Assembly: GCA_000432155.1 (NCBI GenBank)
Contig: FR888501.1
Location: 24,862 to 88,861 of the forward strand
Source of the DNA: Eubacterium sp. CAG:274
GTDB taxonomy: Bacteria > Bacillota > Clostridia > Lachnospirales > CAG-274
Direction: 5' to 3'
DNA: 64,000 nt
Positions 1-6,697 of this stretch are shown one piece after another (within the stretch, counting starts at the first letter, position 1; each line of letters begins with the position of its first letter). The notes below the pieces were generated by a model, which did not search any database, was not told the origin of the DNA, and worked only from the letters and a program-made list of their open reading frames with translations. The position numbers and the translations under genes are program-made.

Positions 1-1857
1 ACCAGCCATAAAAGGTGGTGGAGAAACTGTAGACTGCTCTGATACTGTTACAACTAAAGCACCATAAGGAGCACTTTGAGCCTTTGTTACAATATCAGCT
101 AAACTTATTTTATTATCAGGATTTTCGTCTTCATAAACAAATTTTCCGTCAAATTCACACTTAGACTTTTCTAAATCTAATATCTTAGAACCAACTTCTA
201 TAATTTTATCTCTCATTTGTGTAGCACATTTTACAGCTGCTCTACCTGTAAGGTATGTAGTAGATGAGGCATAAGACCCAGAATCGTAAGGAGAAACATC
301 GGTATCAACACCAAATGTTGCAATATTATCTACATCTGTATCAAGAACATCGGCAACCATCTGTGCTAATATTGTATCACAGCCTGTACCCATATCAGTA
401 CAACCTACTATCATATTGTAAAAACCACCATCGCCAAGTTTTAATGTCATACCACCAATATCCAAGTTAGATATAGAACTTGACTGCATGGCCAATGCAG
501 CACCCATGGCTCTAATTTTGCCATTACCCATATCTTTAGCAGGATAATATTTATCCCAGTTACTCATTTCAATAGCTTTTTCTAAACACTTATCAAGGGT
601 ACAAGCATTGGCAGTTTCGCCATAATAAGCTGGCATAAACATACCTTCCCTTGTCATATTTTTAAATCTAAACTCTATTGGGTCAATGTTAATAATTTTT
701 GCCATTTCATCAACACAAGACTCCAAAGCATAAATACCTTGGGTAGCACCATAACCTCTATAGGCACCAGATGACATAATATTTGTATATACTACATCAT
801 ACTTAAATCTAAATGCCTCCATTTTTGAATAAAGAGCCATTGACTTGTGACCTGCAAGACCTACAGTAGTAGGACCATGTTCACCATAAGCTCCAGAATT
901 TGATAAAACATACATATCGCAACAACGCATTGTTCCATCTTTCATTACACCCAACTTAACTGTAACTTCCATACCATGTCTTGGACTTGATATAGTCTGA
1001 GTCTCCTCTCTTGTATAAACAATCATAGCTGGTTTACCTGTCAAGTATGTAACAATAGCCGGATAAATTTCTGATACTGCGGTCTGTTTTGCACCAAAAC
1101 CTCCACCAATTCTAGGCTTAATTACTCTGACTTTGCTTTTTTCTATACCTAAAGCATTTGCAACTATTCTTCTAACATGGAACGGTATCTGTGTTGAAGA
1201 TACTACTTTTATTCTACCATAATTATCCATTTCAGTATATGTTTTGAAAGGTTCCATCATTGTCTGCTGAACAGGCTTAACTTTATAAGTTCTTTCTATT
1301 ACAACATCACATTCTTTGAATATTTCATCAACATTACCGTCTTCATCACAGCCTGTTGCAACAAGATTTCTCTTATTATCTGCCCCAACTGGACATTGAG
1401 CATACCAGCTATCTTCAGGATGAACAAGTATTTCATTGTCTTTAGCCTTTCTTGGGTCAAGCAAAGGTTCAAGAACATTATATTTAACTTTAATAAGCTT
1501 TATAGCTTTTATAGCAGCTTTTTCGTTTTCAGCCGCAACAATAGCTACAGGGTCGCCTACATATCTTAAATGCTTATCAAGTACAAGTCTATCACATGGA
1601 CTTGCTTCTGGATAAGACTGACCTGCAAGAGTAAATCTCTTTTGATTTACATCTTTGTAAGTTATTATTTTTTCAACACCCGGTACTTTTTCAGCTATTG
1701 CTGTGTTTATATCCTCTATTATAGCATTAGCATATGGACTTTTCATAAGCTTTACTACAAGGCAATTGCTTGGAGCAATATCTTCTGTATAAACCGGTTT
1801 ACCGGTAACGAGCTGAACAGCATCTTTTTTTCTTATAGAGGTATTTACAAATTTCAT
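1..1857 (-). CDS. Molybdenum hydroxylase, molybdopterin-binding large subunit (xanthine dehydrogenase family), 3' part missing
   Basis: The frame is open from an ATG at 1857 to the left edge, about 619 residues of a protein usually 700-780 long. Early residues match the aldehyde oxidase/xanthine dehydrogenase a/b hammerhead domain. The Mo-cofactor domain carries GGGFGAKQ near residue 250 and SGAYRGYGATQG near residue 365, the family signatures around the Mo-pterin pocket. The start overlaps the stop of the iron-sulfur subunit by 4 bases (ATGA), which indicates translational coupling. With the two upstream genes it forms a three-subunit enzyme that hydroxylates purines or other N-heterocycles. 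The residues seen do not fix the substrate; the molybdenum hydroxylases of purine-degrading or selenium-dependent gut Clostridia are equally possible. Confidence 0.9.
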   Translation of the reverse strand, partial: MKFVNTSIRKKDAVQLVTGKPVYTEDIAPSNCLVVKLMKSPYANAIIEDINTAIAEKVPGVEKIITYKDVNQKRFTLAGQSYPEASPCDRLVLDKHLRYVGDPVAIVAAENEKAAIKAIKLIKVKYNVLEPLLDPRKAKDNEILVHPEDSWYAQCPVGADNKRNLVATGCDEDGNVDEIFKECDVVIERTYKVKPVQQTMMEPFKTYTEMDNYGRIKVVSSTQIPFHVRRIVANALGIEKSKVRVIKPRIGGGFGAKQTAVSEIYPAIVTYLTGKPAMIVYTREETQTISSPRHGMEVTVKLGVMKDGTMRCCDMYVLSNSGAYGEHGPTTVGLAGHKSMALYSKMEAFRFKYDVVYTNIMSSGAYRGYGATQGIYALESCVDEMAKIINIDPIEFRFKNMTREGMFMPAYYGETANACTLDKCLEKAIEMSNWDKYYPAKDMGNGKIRAMGAALAMQSSSISNLDIGGMTLKLGDGGFYNMIVGCTDMGTGCDTILAQMVADVLDTDVDNIATFGVDTDVSPYDSGSYASSTTYLTGRAAVKCATQMRDKIIEVGSKILDLEKSKCEFDGKFVYEDENPDNKISLADIVTKAQSAPYGALVVTVSEQSTVSPPPFMAG

Positions 1858-2318
1858 ATTCTAACACCCCTCTTTCTTTCAATAAATTTTTCTAATGCTC
1901 TTAACTGACCTTGATAACCCGTACATCTACAAAGGTTACCAGCAAGATATTCTTTAACACTTTCCTTTGTTATATTATCTAATTCTCTCATCATCATTAC
2001 AACATTAACAATAAATCCTGTATTGCAAAAGCCACATTGTTCTGCACCCTCGTCAGCAAGACATAACCCAAATTCAAGAGCCTCACTTTCAAGCCCTTCA
2101 AGAGTTTCAATAGTTGCACCTTCTGCCTCAGCAGCAAGGACGGCACAAGATAACACAGACTTGTTATTCATAATTACTGTACAAAGGCCACAGTTAGTTG
2201 TTTCACATCCACATTTAACACTATAACAGCCTAATTTTCTCAACAACTGATATAAAGTAGTGTCAGCTTCAATTATAGCTTCTGTTTTTTTACCATTTAA
2301 CTTAAAAGTAACAACCAT
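1854..2318 (-). CDS. Molybdenum hydroxylase, [2Fe-2S] small subunit
   Basis: This 154-residue protein has the two-cluster architecture of CoxS/XdhC-type subunits. An N-terminal plant-ferredoxin fold carries the first cluster (CGCETTNCGLC plus a later Cys near residue 58). An all-helical C-terminal domain carries the second (CGFCNTGF near residue 97 and LCRCTGYQ near residue 132). Length is normal for the family. It passes electrons from the Mo centre to the FAD subunit. Its ATG shares one base with the TAA of the FAD subunit (TAATG), and its stop overlaps the large subunit start, so the three genes are translated from one message. Confidence 0.95.
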   Translation of the reverse strand: MVVTFKLNGKKTEAIIEADTTLYQLLRKLGCYSVKCGCETTNCGLCTVIMNNKSVLSCAVLAAEAEGATIETLEGLESEALEFGLCLADEGAEQCGFCNTGFIVNVVMMMRELDNITKESVKEYLAGNLCRCTGYQGQLRALEKFIERKRGVRI

Positions 2319-3067
2319 TATTGCACCGCCTTTCTACATCTATTGACAAGAACCTTCGCAACTTGCTCTCTATATTCTGCAGTAGCTCTCATATTTGTAC
2401 CAAAATTGAATTTACTACAGATTTCATCTGTTTCAGTATTAATATTGCAATCAAAAAATCTAGCTTTTGTTGGTCTTGCTCCTATTACTACTCTCATTTT
2501 ATCTTCTACAACACTAACCGCACAAGTTAATAGAGGAAAATCAGTTTTACTTAATCTAACTGTATCATAAGCAACCTTTAAATTAGTTTTAGGAATAATA
2601 ACCGATACTAAAATATCATTGTTGTGCTCCATATCTATAAAATCTTCAATAGGAACAACTCCTGTTTTATACAATTCAACCTTTGCACCTAAAGCAAGCA
2701 TAATTGTAAGTACATCTGAAAATCCAAACCTACCCCATATACTTCCTCCTACTGTTGCCATATTTCTAAACTGTACGCCAACAATAGACTCTACAGCTTT
2801 TTTTAGGGTGTTATTAAAAATTTCATTAAGACTATTGTTAGTTTCAATTTGTCTTAAAGTTACCATTGCTCCTATTTTGAACTCTGAATCATTTTCTTCA
2901 ATTTTATCAAGTCCAAGTTTTGATAATGAGATTATTGTATTAATATTATTACTTTTTCCCATTCTGAGCCAGCAATTTCCACCCATAATTTTATTATTTC
3001 TCTTTTGATTTAACTCCCATGCTTCATCAAGGCTTTCAGCCCTTACATAAGAAGATGCTATATACAT
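2318..3067 (-). CDS. Molybdenum hydroxylase, FAD-binding medium subunit
   Basis: About 249 residues of the CoxM/XdhB FAD_binding_5 plus CO_deh_flav_C type. Visible are the FAD motif GGNCWLRMGK near residue 29 and ATVGGSIWGRFGFSD near residue 105. The reading frame also opens at a TTG at 3094, but that lacks a ribosome site. The ATG at 3067 has AGAGGCGGG about 8 bases upstream and begins MYIASSYVRA, so I use it. This is the first gene of the operon. A likely -10 (TATAAT with upstream TGA, an extended -10) lies at 3132-3137. Confidence 0.9.
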   Translation of the reverse strand: MYIASSYVRAESLDEAWELNQKRNNKIMGGNCWLRMGKSNNINTIISLSKLGLDKIEENDSEFKIGAMVTLRQIETNNSLNEIFNNTLKKAVESIVGVQFRNMATVGGSIWGRFGFSDVLTIMLALGAKVELYKTGVVPIEDFIDMEHNNDILVSVIIPKTNLKVAYDTVRLSKTDFPLLTCAVSVVEDKMRVVIGARPTKARFFDCNINTETDEICSKFNFGTNMRATAEYREQVAKVLVNRCRKAVQ

Positions 3068-3131
3068 AAATCCCGCCTCTTTCCTATAATACAATTTACA
3101 ATTTCAATATTCGACACTATAAACCAATACT

Positions 3132-3137
3132 ATTATA
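3132..3137 (-). promoter_or_regulatory. Extended -10 promoter of the molybdenum hydroxylase operon
   Basis: On the minus strand TGA-TATAAT is an extended -10; the -35 region (TTCTCA) is poor. It sits about 65 bases upstream of the FAD subunit start and just beyond the agrD terminator, so the operon probably has its own weak promoter. Confidence 0.45.
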
Positions 3138-3183
3138 TCACAAAAGGCTTTTATTGAGAAGATTTTTTAAGTAAAGATTTTCT

Positions 3184-3239
3184 GTAAAAAAATAAAAGCC
3201 TATTTCCAAGATAAATTATCCTAAAAATAAGCTTTTATA
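3184..3239 (-). terminator. Intrinsic terminator of the agr operon
   Basis: On the minus strand ATAAAAGCTTATTT pairs with AAATAGGCTTTTAT (14 bp, one G-U), followed by a run of seven Ts. It begins only 4 bases after the agrD stop. The 3' arm can also pair over 11 bp with AATAAAAGCCT near 3143-3153. Confidence 0.75.
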
Positions 3240-3242
3240 AAA

Positions 3243-3380
3243 TTATTTCATATTTCTGAGTTTCTTCAATTCTTCTGGCATTTCTGGAGCATAAGCAAAA
3301 CCTGTTGAAGGAATGTTAGGACCATATACAGAAATAAAACAAACACAAAGACCTAAAAGAGCCATTAATTTATTCTTCAT
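3243..3380 (-). CDS. agrD: AgrD-like cyclic autoinducing peptide precursor, probably a serine (lactone) ring
   Basis: A 45-residue ORF starts at an ATG inside the last codons of agrB, with GGAGGTG about 7 bases upstream that is itself part of agrB. The N-terminal half is hydrophobic (LMALLGLCVCFISV). The C-terminal tail APEMPEELKKLRNMK has the acidic P-EEL recognition segment that AgrB-type peptidases cut. The peptide between them reads NIPSTGFAY. There is no Cys in the ring position; a Ser followed by TGF is placed as in the known Staphylococcus intermedius serine lactone RIPTSTGFF. From this I infer an autoinducer like NIP[STGFA]. The exact ring end (A or Y) cannot be fixed from sequence. 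Confidence 0.85.
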   Translation of the reverse strand: MKNKLMALLGLCVCFISVYGPNIPSTGFAYAPEMPEELKKLRNMK

Positions 3381-3912
3381 CTTTTTCACCTCCTGCTAAA
3401 ATATTAGGTATTGATAAAACAAATACCATTATATATGAATACACTCCATTCAGAGTATAAACATCTCTTTTAACAAAGAAAGCAATCAAAGTAGCAATAC
3501 CTATTAACAATGCTAATGTATTATACTTAAATCTATTTTTGTCTTTAAATATTATAACTATTTGTGCTGTTAGTATGCTACATAATATAATTTCTGATAA
3601 GTATATAAATTCAGTATGCTTTATACCAAAATCAGACAATATACAAATTCCTATAAAAATAATTGTACTAAATATTGTACAAGAATACACATTTTTACAA
3701 TGATACCCTTCTATCAACAATCTTGTTGGAAAAAATGCAATTAAAAAACTAAGAAAGAAATTTGTATCAAAAAAGACAACAGACACTAGACATAACACTA
3801 TGGCTTGAACAAATGCTATAGCCCAAAGTCTAATTGAATACTGTATTACTGTTTTAGGATAACCACTATTCTCAGCTATTTGTGTAATGAAGCTATCAAG
3901 TAAATTAAACAT
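3370..3912 (-). CDS. agrB: AgrB-like membrane cysteine endopeptidase
   Basis: About 180 residues, mostly transmembrane helices. The catalytic pair of the family is present in EGYHCKNVYSC: His71 and Cys78, seven residues apart as in staphylococcal AgrB. It cleaves the AgrD tail and closes the (thio)lactone ring. The frame extends upstream to an ATG at 3942, but GGAGG lies inside that extension. The ATG at 3912, 7 bases after GGAGG, is the better start. The 3' end overlaps agrD by 11 bases. Confidence 0.9.
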   Translation of the reverse strand: MFNLLDSFITQIAENSGYPKTVIQYSIRLWAIAFVQAIVLCLVSVVFFDTNFFLSFLIAFFPTRLLIEGYHCKNVYSCTIFSTIIFIGICILSDFGIKHTEFIYLSEIILCSILTAQIVIIFKDKNRFKYNTLALLIGIATLIAFFVKRDVYTLNGVYSYIMVFVLSIPNILAGGEKDEE

Positions 3913-3916
3913 AGAA

Positions 3917-3952
3917 AAACCTCCACACGCTAATTCTAACATACAGAGGTTT
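3917..3952 (-). promoter_or_regulatory. Possible stem-loop masking the agrB ribosome site
   Basis: On the minus strand AAACCTC pairs perfectly with GAGGTTT across a 22-base loop. The 3' arm is the Shine-Dalgarno sequence of agrB. A 7-bp stem with a large loop is marginal, so regulation is only a suggestion. Confidence 0.3.
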
Positions 3953-3991
3953 CTTATTAGTAATGTGGACTTAAAATGTATAAAATTGTCC

Positions 3992-5275
3992 TTAAATCGT
4001 TTTTTCTTGTATGAGCATTATTTTAATTTTGAAAATTTTATCATCGTAATTCATTGTCATATTTCCATTATATTTATTTACAATATCACTAATAATCTTT
4101 GTACCCCAACCATGATTGCCTTTCTTTTGACTGTTAAAATTATTTTCTAGTGGATTGTAAACACTTGGATTTTCCATGGCAATAAACAACATATTCCCTT
4201 TTTGATTAATATTTAATTTAACAGTTTTATCATTTTCTGTTTTATCAACAGCCTCAATTGCGTTATCAATTAAGTTAGATAATATACTACACAAGTCAGC
4301 ATCTTTAACCGTAATTTTATCTATATTTACATCAGCAAATAGAGATATGTTTTTTTGACTGGCTTCTGTATTCTTAACATTTACTACAGTATCAATTATG
4401 TTATTTCCTGTATGGAACACTTGACTATACTTAGAATATAGATTTATTCCTTTTAAATACTCTATTGCTTTGCTATTTGTAGAATCCAATAATAATGAAT
4501 TTATAATATTAATATGATGTTTAAACTCGTGAAAGTTCTTAGAATTTTCTTCATACAATTTATTTATATTTCTAAGGTTTTTTTATAACATTTCATTTTT
4601 TATAGCCATATACTCATTTTCTCTAGTTTTTAATTTTTCATTGTATAAGTTATCTGTCAAGAAAATTAAAACACCAAACATAAATATAAAAACTATAAAT
4701 AATATAGAAATGCCCAATTTTAGGCTAACAACACTATTATTTATTATAATTGACATCATTTTAAGTGATACTACAAATCCTACAATTACAAATAATATAT
4801 AAGCCGGATTTTCAAGTATTTTACAATTAATATTTCTTATTTTTCTTCTAGCAATAAGATATAGAATAATATTTAATAACTTCATACTTAGAGCAAAAAC
4901 TATTCTATTAAAATTTGATAATTGAATAATATGGAAAATATAATCTGGATTACCTAAAATCACACTCAACAAACATATCATAAACATTTCTACAACTATT
5001 ACAAACATATAATAAGTAATAGCATACATTATACAATATATAAATTTTGTTTGAAATAACAGGTAAAACATAATTCCCATTATTAGGCTAGAAATAATTA
5101 CCGTATATTGTGATACTAATGATATTCTGTTTAAAAATGTCACTATTAGTGTATGTATAGCTATAAAAACAGGAATTAAAAATTGATTTTTTTGTTGTTT
5201 ATCATTGAAAAGTTCCTTACCAAACAAAAAACAAATCAAATCTTCAATAAGTGTACACAAGACCTCTACAATCAA
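3992..5275 (-). pseudogene. agrC: AgrC-like sensor histidine kinase interrupted by one in-frame TAA
   Basis: Two pieces lie in the same frame. Residues 1-230 (5275-4586) hold six or seven membrane helices and the start of the linker, ending NEYMAIKNEML. After a TAA at 4583-4585 the frame stays open for eight codons (KNLRNINK), then continues LYEENSKNFHEFKHH to 3992. The second part has the phospho-acceptor His region, the N box NLIDNAIEAV and the G box GNHGWGTKI of the HATPase_c_5 domain. Together they make about 427 residues, the normal AgrC length. CAA (Gln) to TAA would explain the break. No ribosome site precedes the downstream TTG at 4558. The TTG start at 5275 is supported by GGGGGTGAT overlapping the regulator stop. 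Confidence 0.85.
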
Positions 5276-5281
5276 AATATA

Positions 5282-5983
5282 TCACCCCCAGAAATTAGTT
5301 ATTTTGTCTTTTACTTCTTTTAGTCTATCTCTGCTTATATAACAATTAACATCATTTTCCATAACTATTTTTAAGCCGTCAAGATATTTAATATTTTTTA
5401 GATTAATAATAATGCCTTTATTAATAAATATGAACTTATCTGAATCAAGTTCAGCATATATATTTTTTAAAGTAGTTCTTTCTTTAACTATAGACTTATC
5501 CAGTAAATTAAAAATAATATTTTTTTGGTACTTTTCTATAAAAACTATTTCGTCAAGTTCTATTCTTCTAATAACTCTACCTGACACTCCCACATAAATA
5601 TTTTTAGAATTTCTCTCTTTAATTCTTACTACAGCATCTTTTACAGCTTGAGGCAATTTTTCTTCAATTACATCCTTTGGAATATATCTGAAAGTCTTTA
5701 CTTCAAAAGCATCATAAACATATTTATCATAGTTAGTTAAAAATATTATAATAGCTGATGTATCTTTCTCTCTTATTTTTTTAGCAATATCAAGTCCATT
5801 TACATTATCAATTTCAATATCCAATATGTAAATGTCATTATTATATGTACTGTTTTCAATATCATTTAACAGTTGTTTAGCATTTTCATAACAACTAATT
5901 TCATCATTTTCACAATACTTTTTAACAATATCATATACTTTATCTACATAAATTTTTTCATCATCACATATTACTATTTTCAT
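5282..5983 (-). CDS. agrA: AgrA/LytR-type response regulator
   Basis: This 233-residue protein has an N-terminal receiver (acidic pair DD at 7-8, phospho-acceptor Asp55 in ILDIEID, Thr/Lys region FLTN and PKD) and a C-terminal LytTR DNA-binding domain (VIRRIELDEIVFIEKYQK to LKEVKDKI). It is the first gene of regulator-kinase-agrB-agrD on the minus strand. It should be activated by the neighbouring kinase, which is broken in this sequence. LytTR regulators bind imperfect direct repeats; none was recognised with certainty upstream. Confidence 0.9.
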   Translation of the reverse strand: MKIVICDDEKIYVDKVYDIVKKYCENDEISCYENAKQLLNDIENSTYNNDIYILDIEIDNVNGLDIAKKIREKDTSAIIIFLTNYDKYVYDAFEVKTFRYIPKDVIEEKLPQAVKDAVVRIKERNSKNIYVGVSGRVIRRIELDEIVFIEKYQKNIIFNLLDKSIVKERTTLKNIYAELDSDKFIFINKGIIINLKNIKYLDGLKIVMENDVNCYISRDRLKEVKDKITNFWG

Positions 5984-6109
5984 TTTTAATTCACCCTTTA
6001 TATTTTATATATTAATTCTACCATAATATTTCTTTACTTACAATTATTAATTAATTTTTATAATAACTTTATTTTATTTAGTAAAAACGCCAAAAAAACT
6101 AAAAAACCA

Positions 6110-6152
6110 TTGACAATTACAATCTAAAAAAGTAAAATTAAAGATTGTAATT
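6110..6152 (+). promoter_or_regulatory. TRAP operon promoter with 11-bp inverted-repeat operator
   Basis: TTGACA at 6110-6115, a 17-bp spacer and TAAAAT at 6133-6138 form a near-consensus plus-strand promoter. An inverted repeat, AATTACAATCT (6115-6125) and AGATTGTAATT (6142-6152), is perfect over 11 bp, with its centre between -35 and -10. This is the geometry of a repressor operator. The transcript would reach the dctQ start with a leader of about 50 bases; AAAGGAGGAAG precedes the ATG at 6194. Confidence 0.75.
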
Positions 6153-6193
6153 AAACCTTAATAAAATTTTAAGGAATTCAAAGGAGGAAGAAG

Positions 6194-6697
6194 ATGAAAA
6201 TCTATAAGAAGTTTATGGACATCTTAGCTACTATTGAGAAAATTGTTTTAGCACTAGCAACTCTTCTCATTGTAGTAATTACTGTAGGTAATGTATTATC
6301 TCGTTATTTAATACACAGGTCTTGGTCTTTTACTGAAGAACTTGTTGTAGCAGTATTCGTATTAATCACTTTACTTGCAGCTGCTCTTGCTTGTCGTGAT
6401 GGAGAGCTTGTAAGTCTTTCTATCTTTACAGATATGCTTCCACAAAAGAGCAGAAAATTTATGGTAATCTTAATGACAGTTTTATCTGTTATCTTTACCG
6501 TTATATTATTCAAATATGGTATGGAGAAAGTTATTACTCAGCTCCAAAATGGTAAGCGTACATTTGTACTTAACTGGCCTGAATGGATATTCTGGTCTTT
6601 TCTCCCTATCGGTGCTGGATGTATGGTACTACATTTTATTGAGTACTGCATTGATTATTGTACCGACTCCATTAAAAAGAATAAGGAGGTAGAATAA
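6194..6697 (+). CDS. dctQ: TRAP transporter small permease (DctQ family)
   Basis: The 167-residue membrane protein has four predicted helices, including the LALATLLIVVITVGNVLSRY segment early on and FWSFLPIGAGCMVLHF near the C terminus, as in DctQ subunits. DctQ supports the large permease in Na+-driven uptake of organic acids. The stop overlaps the ATG of the large permease by one base, so the two are coupled. Substrate is not evident. Confidence 0.9.
   Translation: MKIYKKFMDILATIEKIVLALATLLIVVITVGNVLSRYLIHRSWSFTEELVVAVFVLITLLAAALACRDGELVSLSIFTDMLPQKSRKFMVILMTVLSVIFTVILFKYGMEKVITQLQNGKRTFVLNWPEWIFWSFLPIGAGCMVLHFIEYCIDYCTDSIKKNKEVE

Noticed and set aside
264..470. Plus-strand ORF inside the molybdenum hydroxylase gene
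   Set aside because: Antisense shadow of a well-conserved enzyme.
3943..3991. Possible LytTR (AgrA) direct repeat TTTAAGGACA ... TTTTAAGTCC and a TATACAT -10 between kinase and agrB
   Set aside because: Spacing and sequence fit the known AgrA sites poorly; not enough to call an operator.
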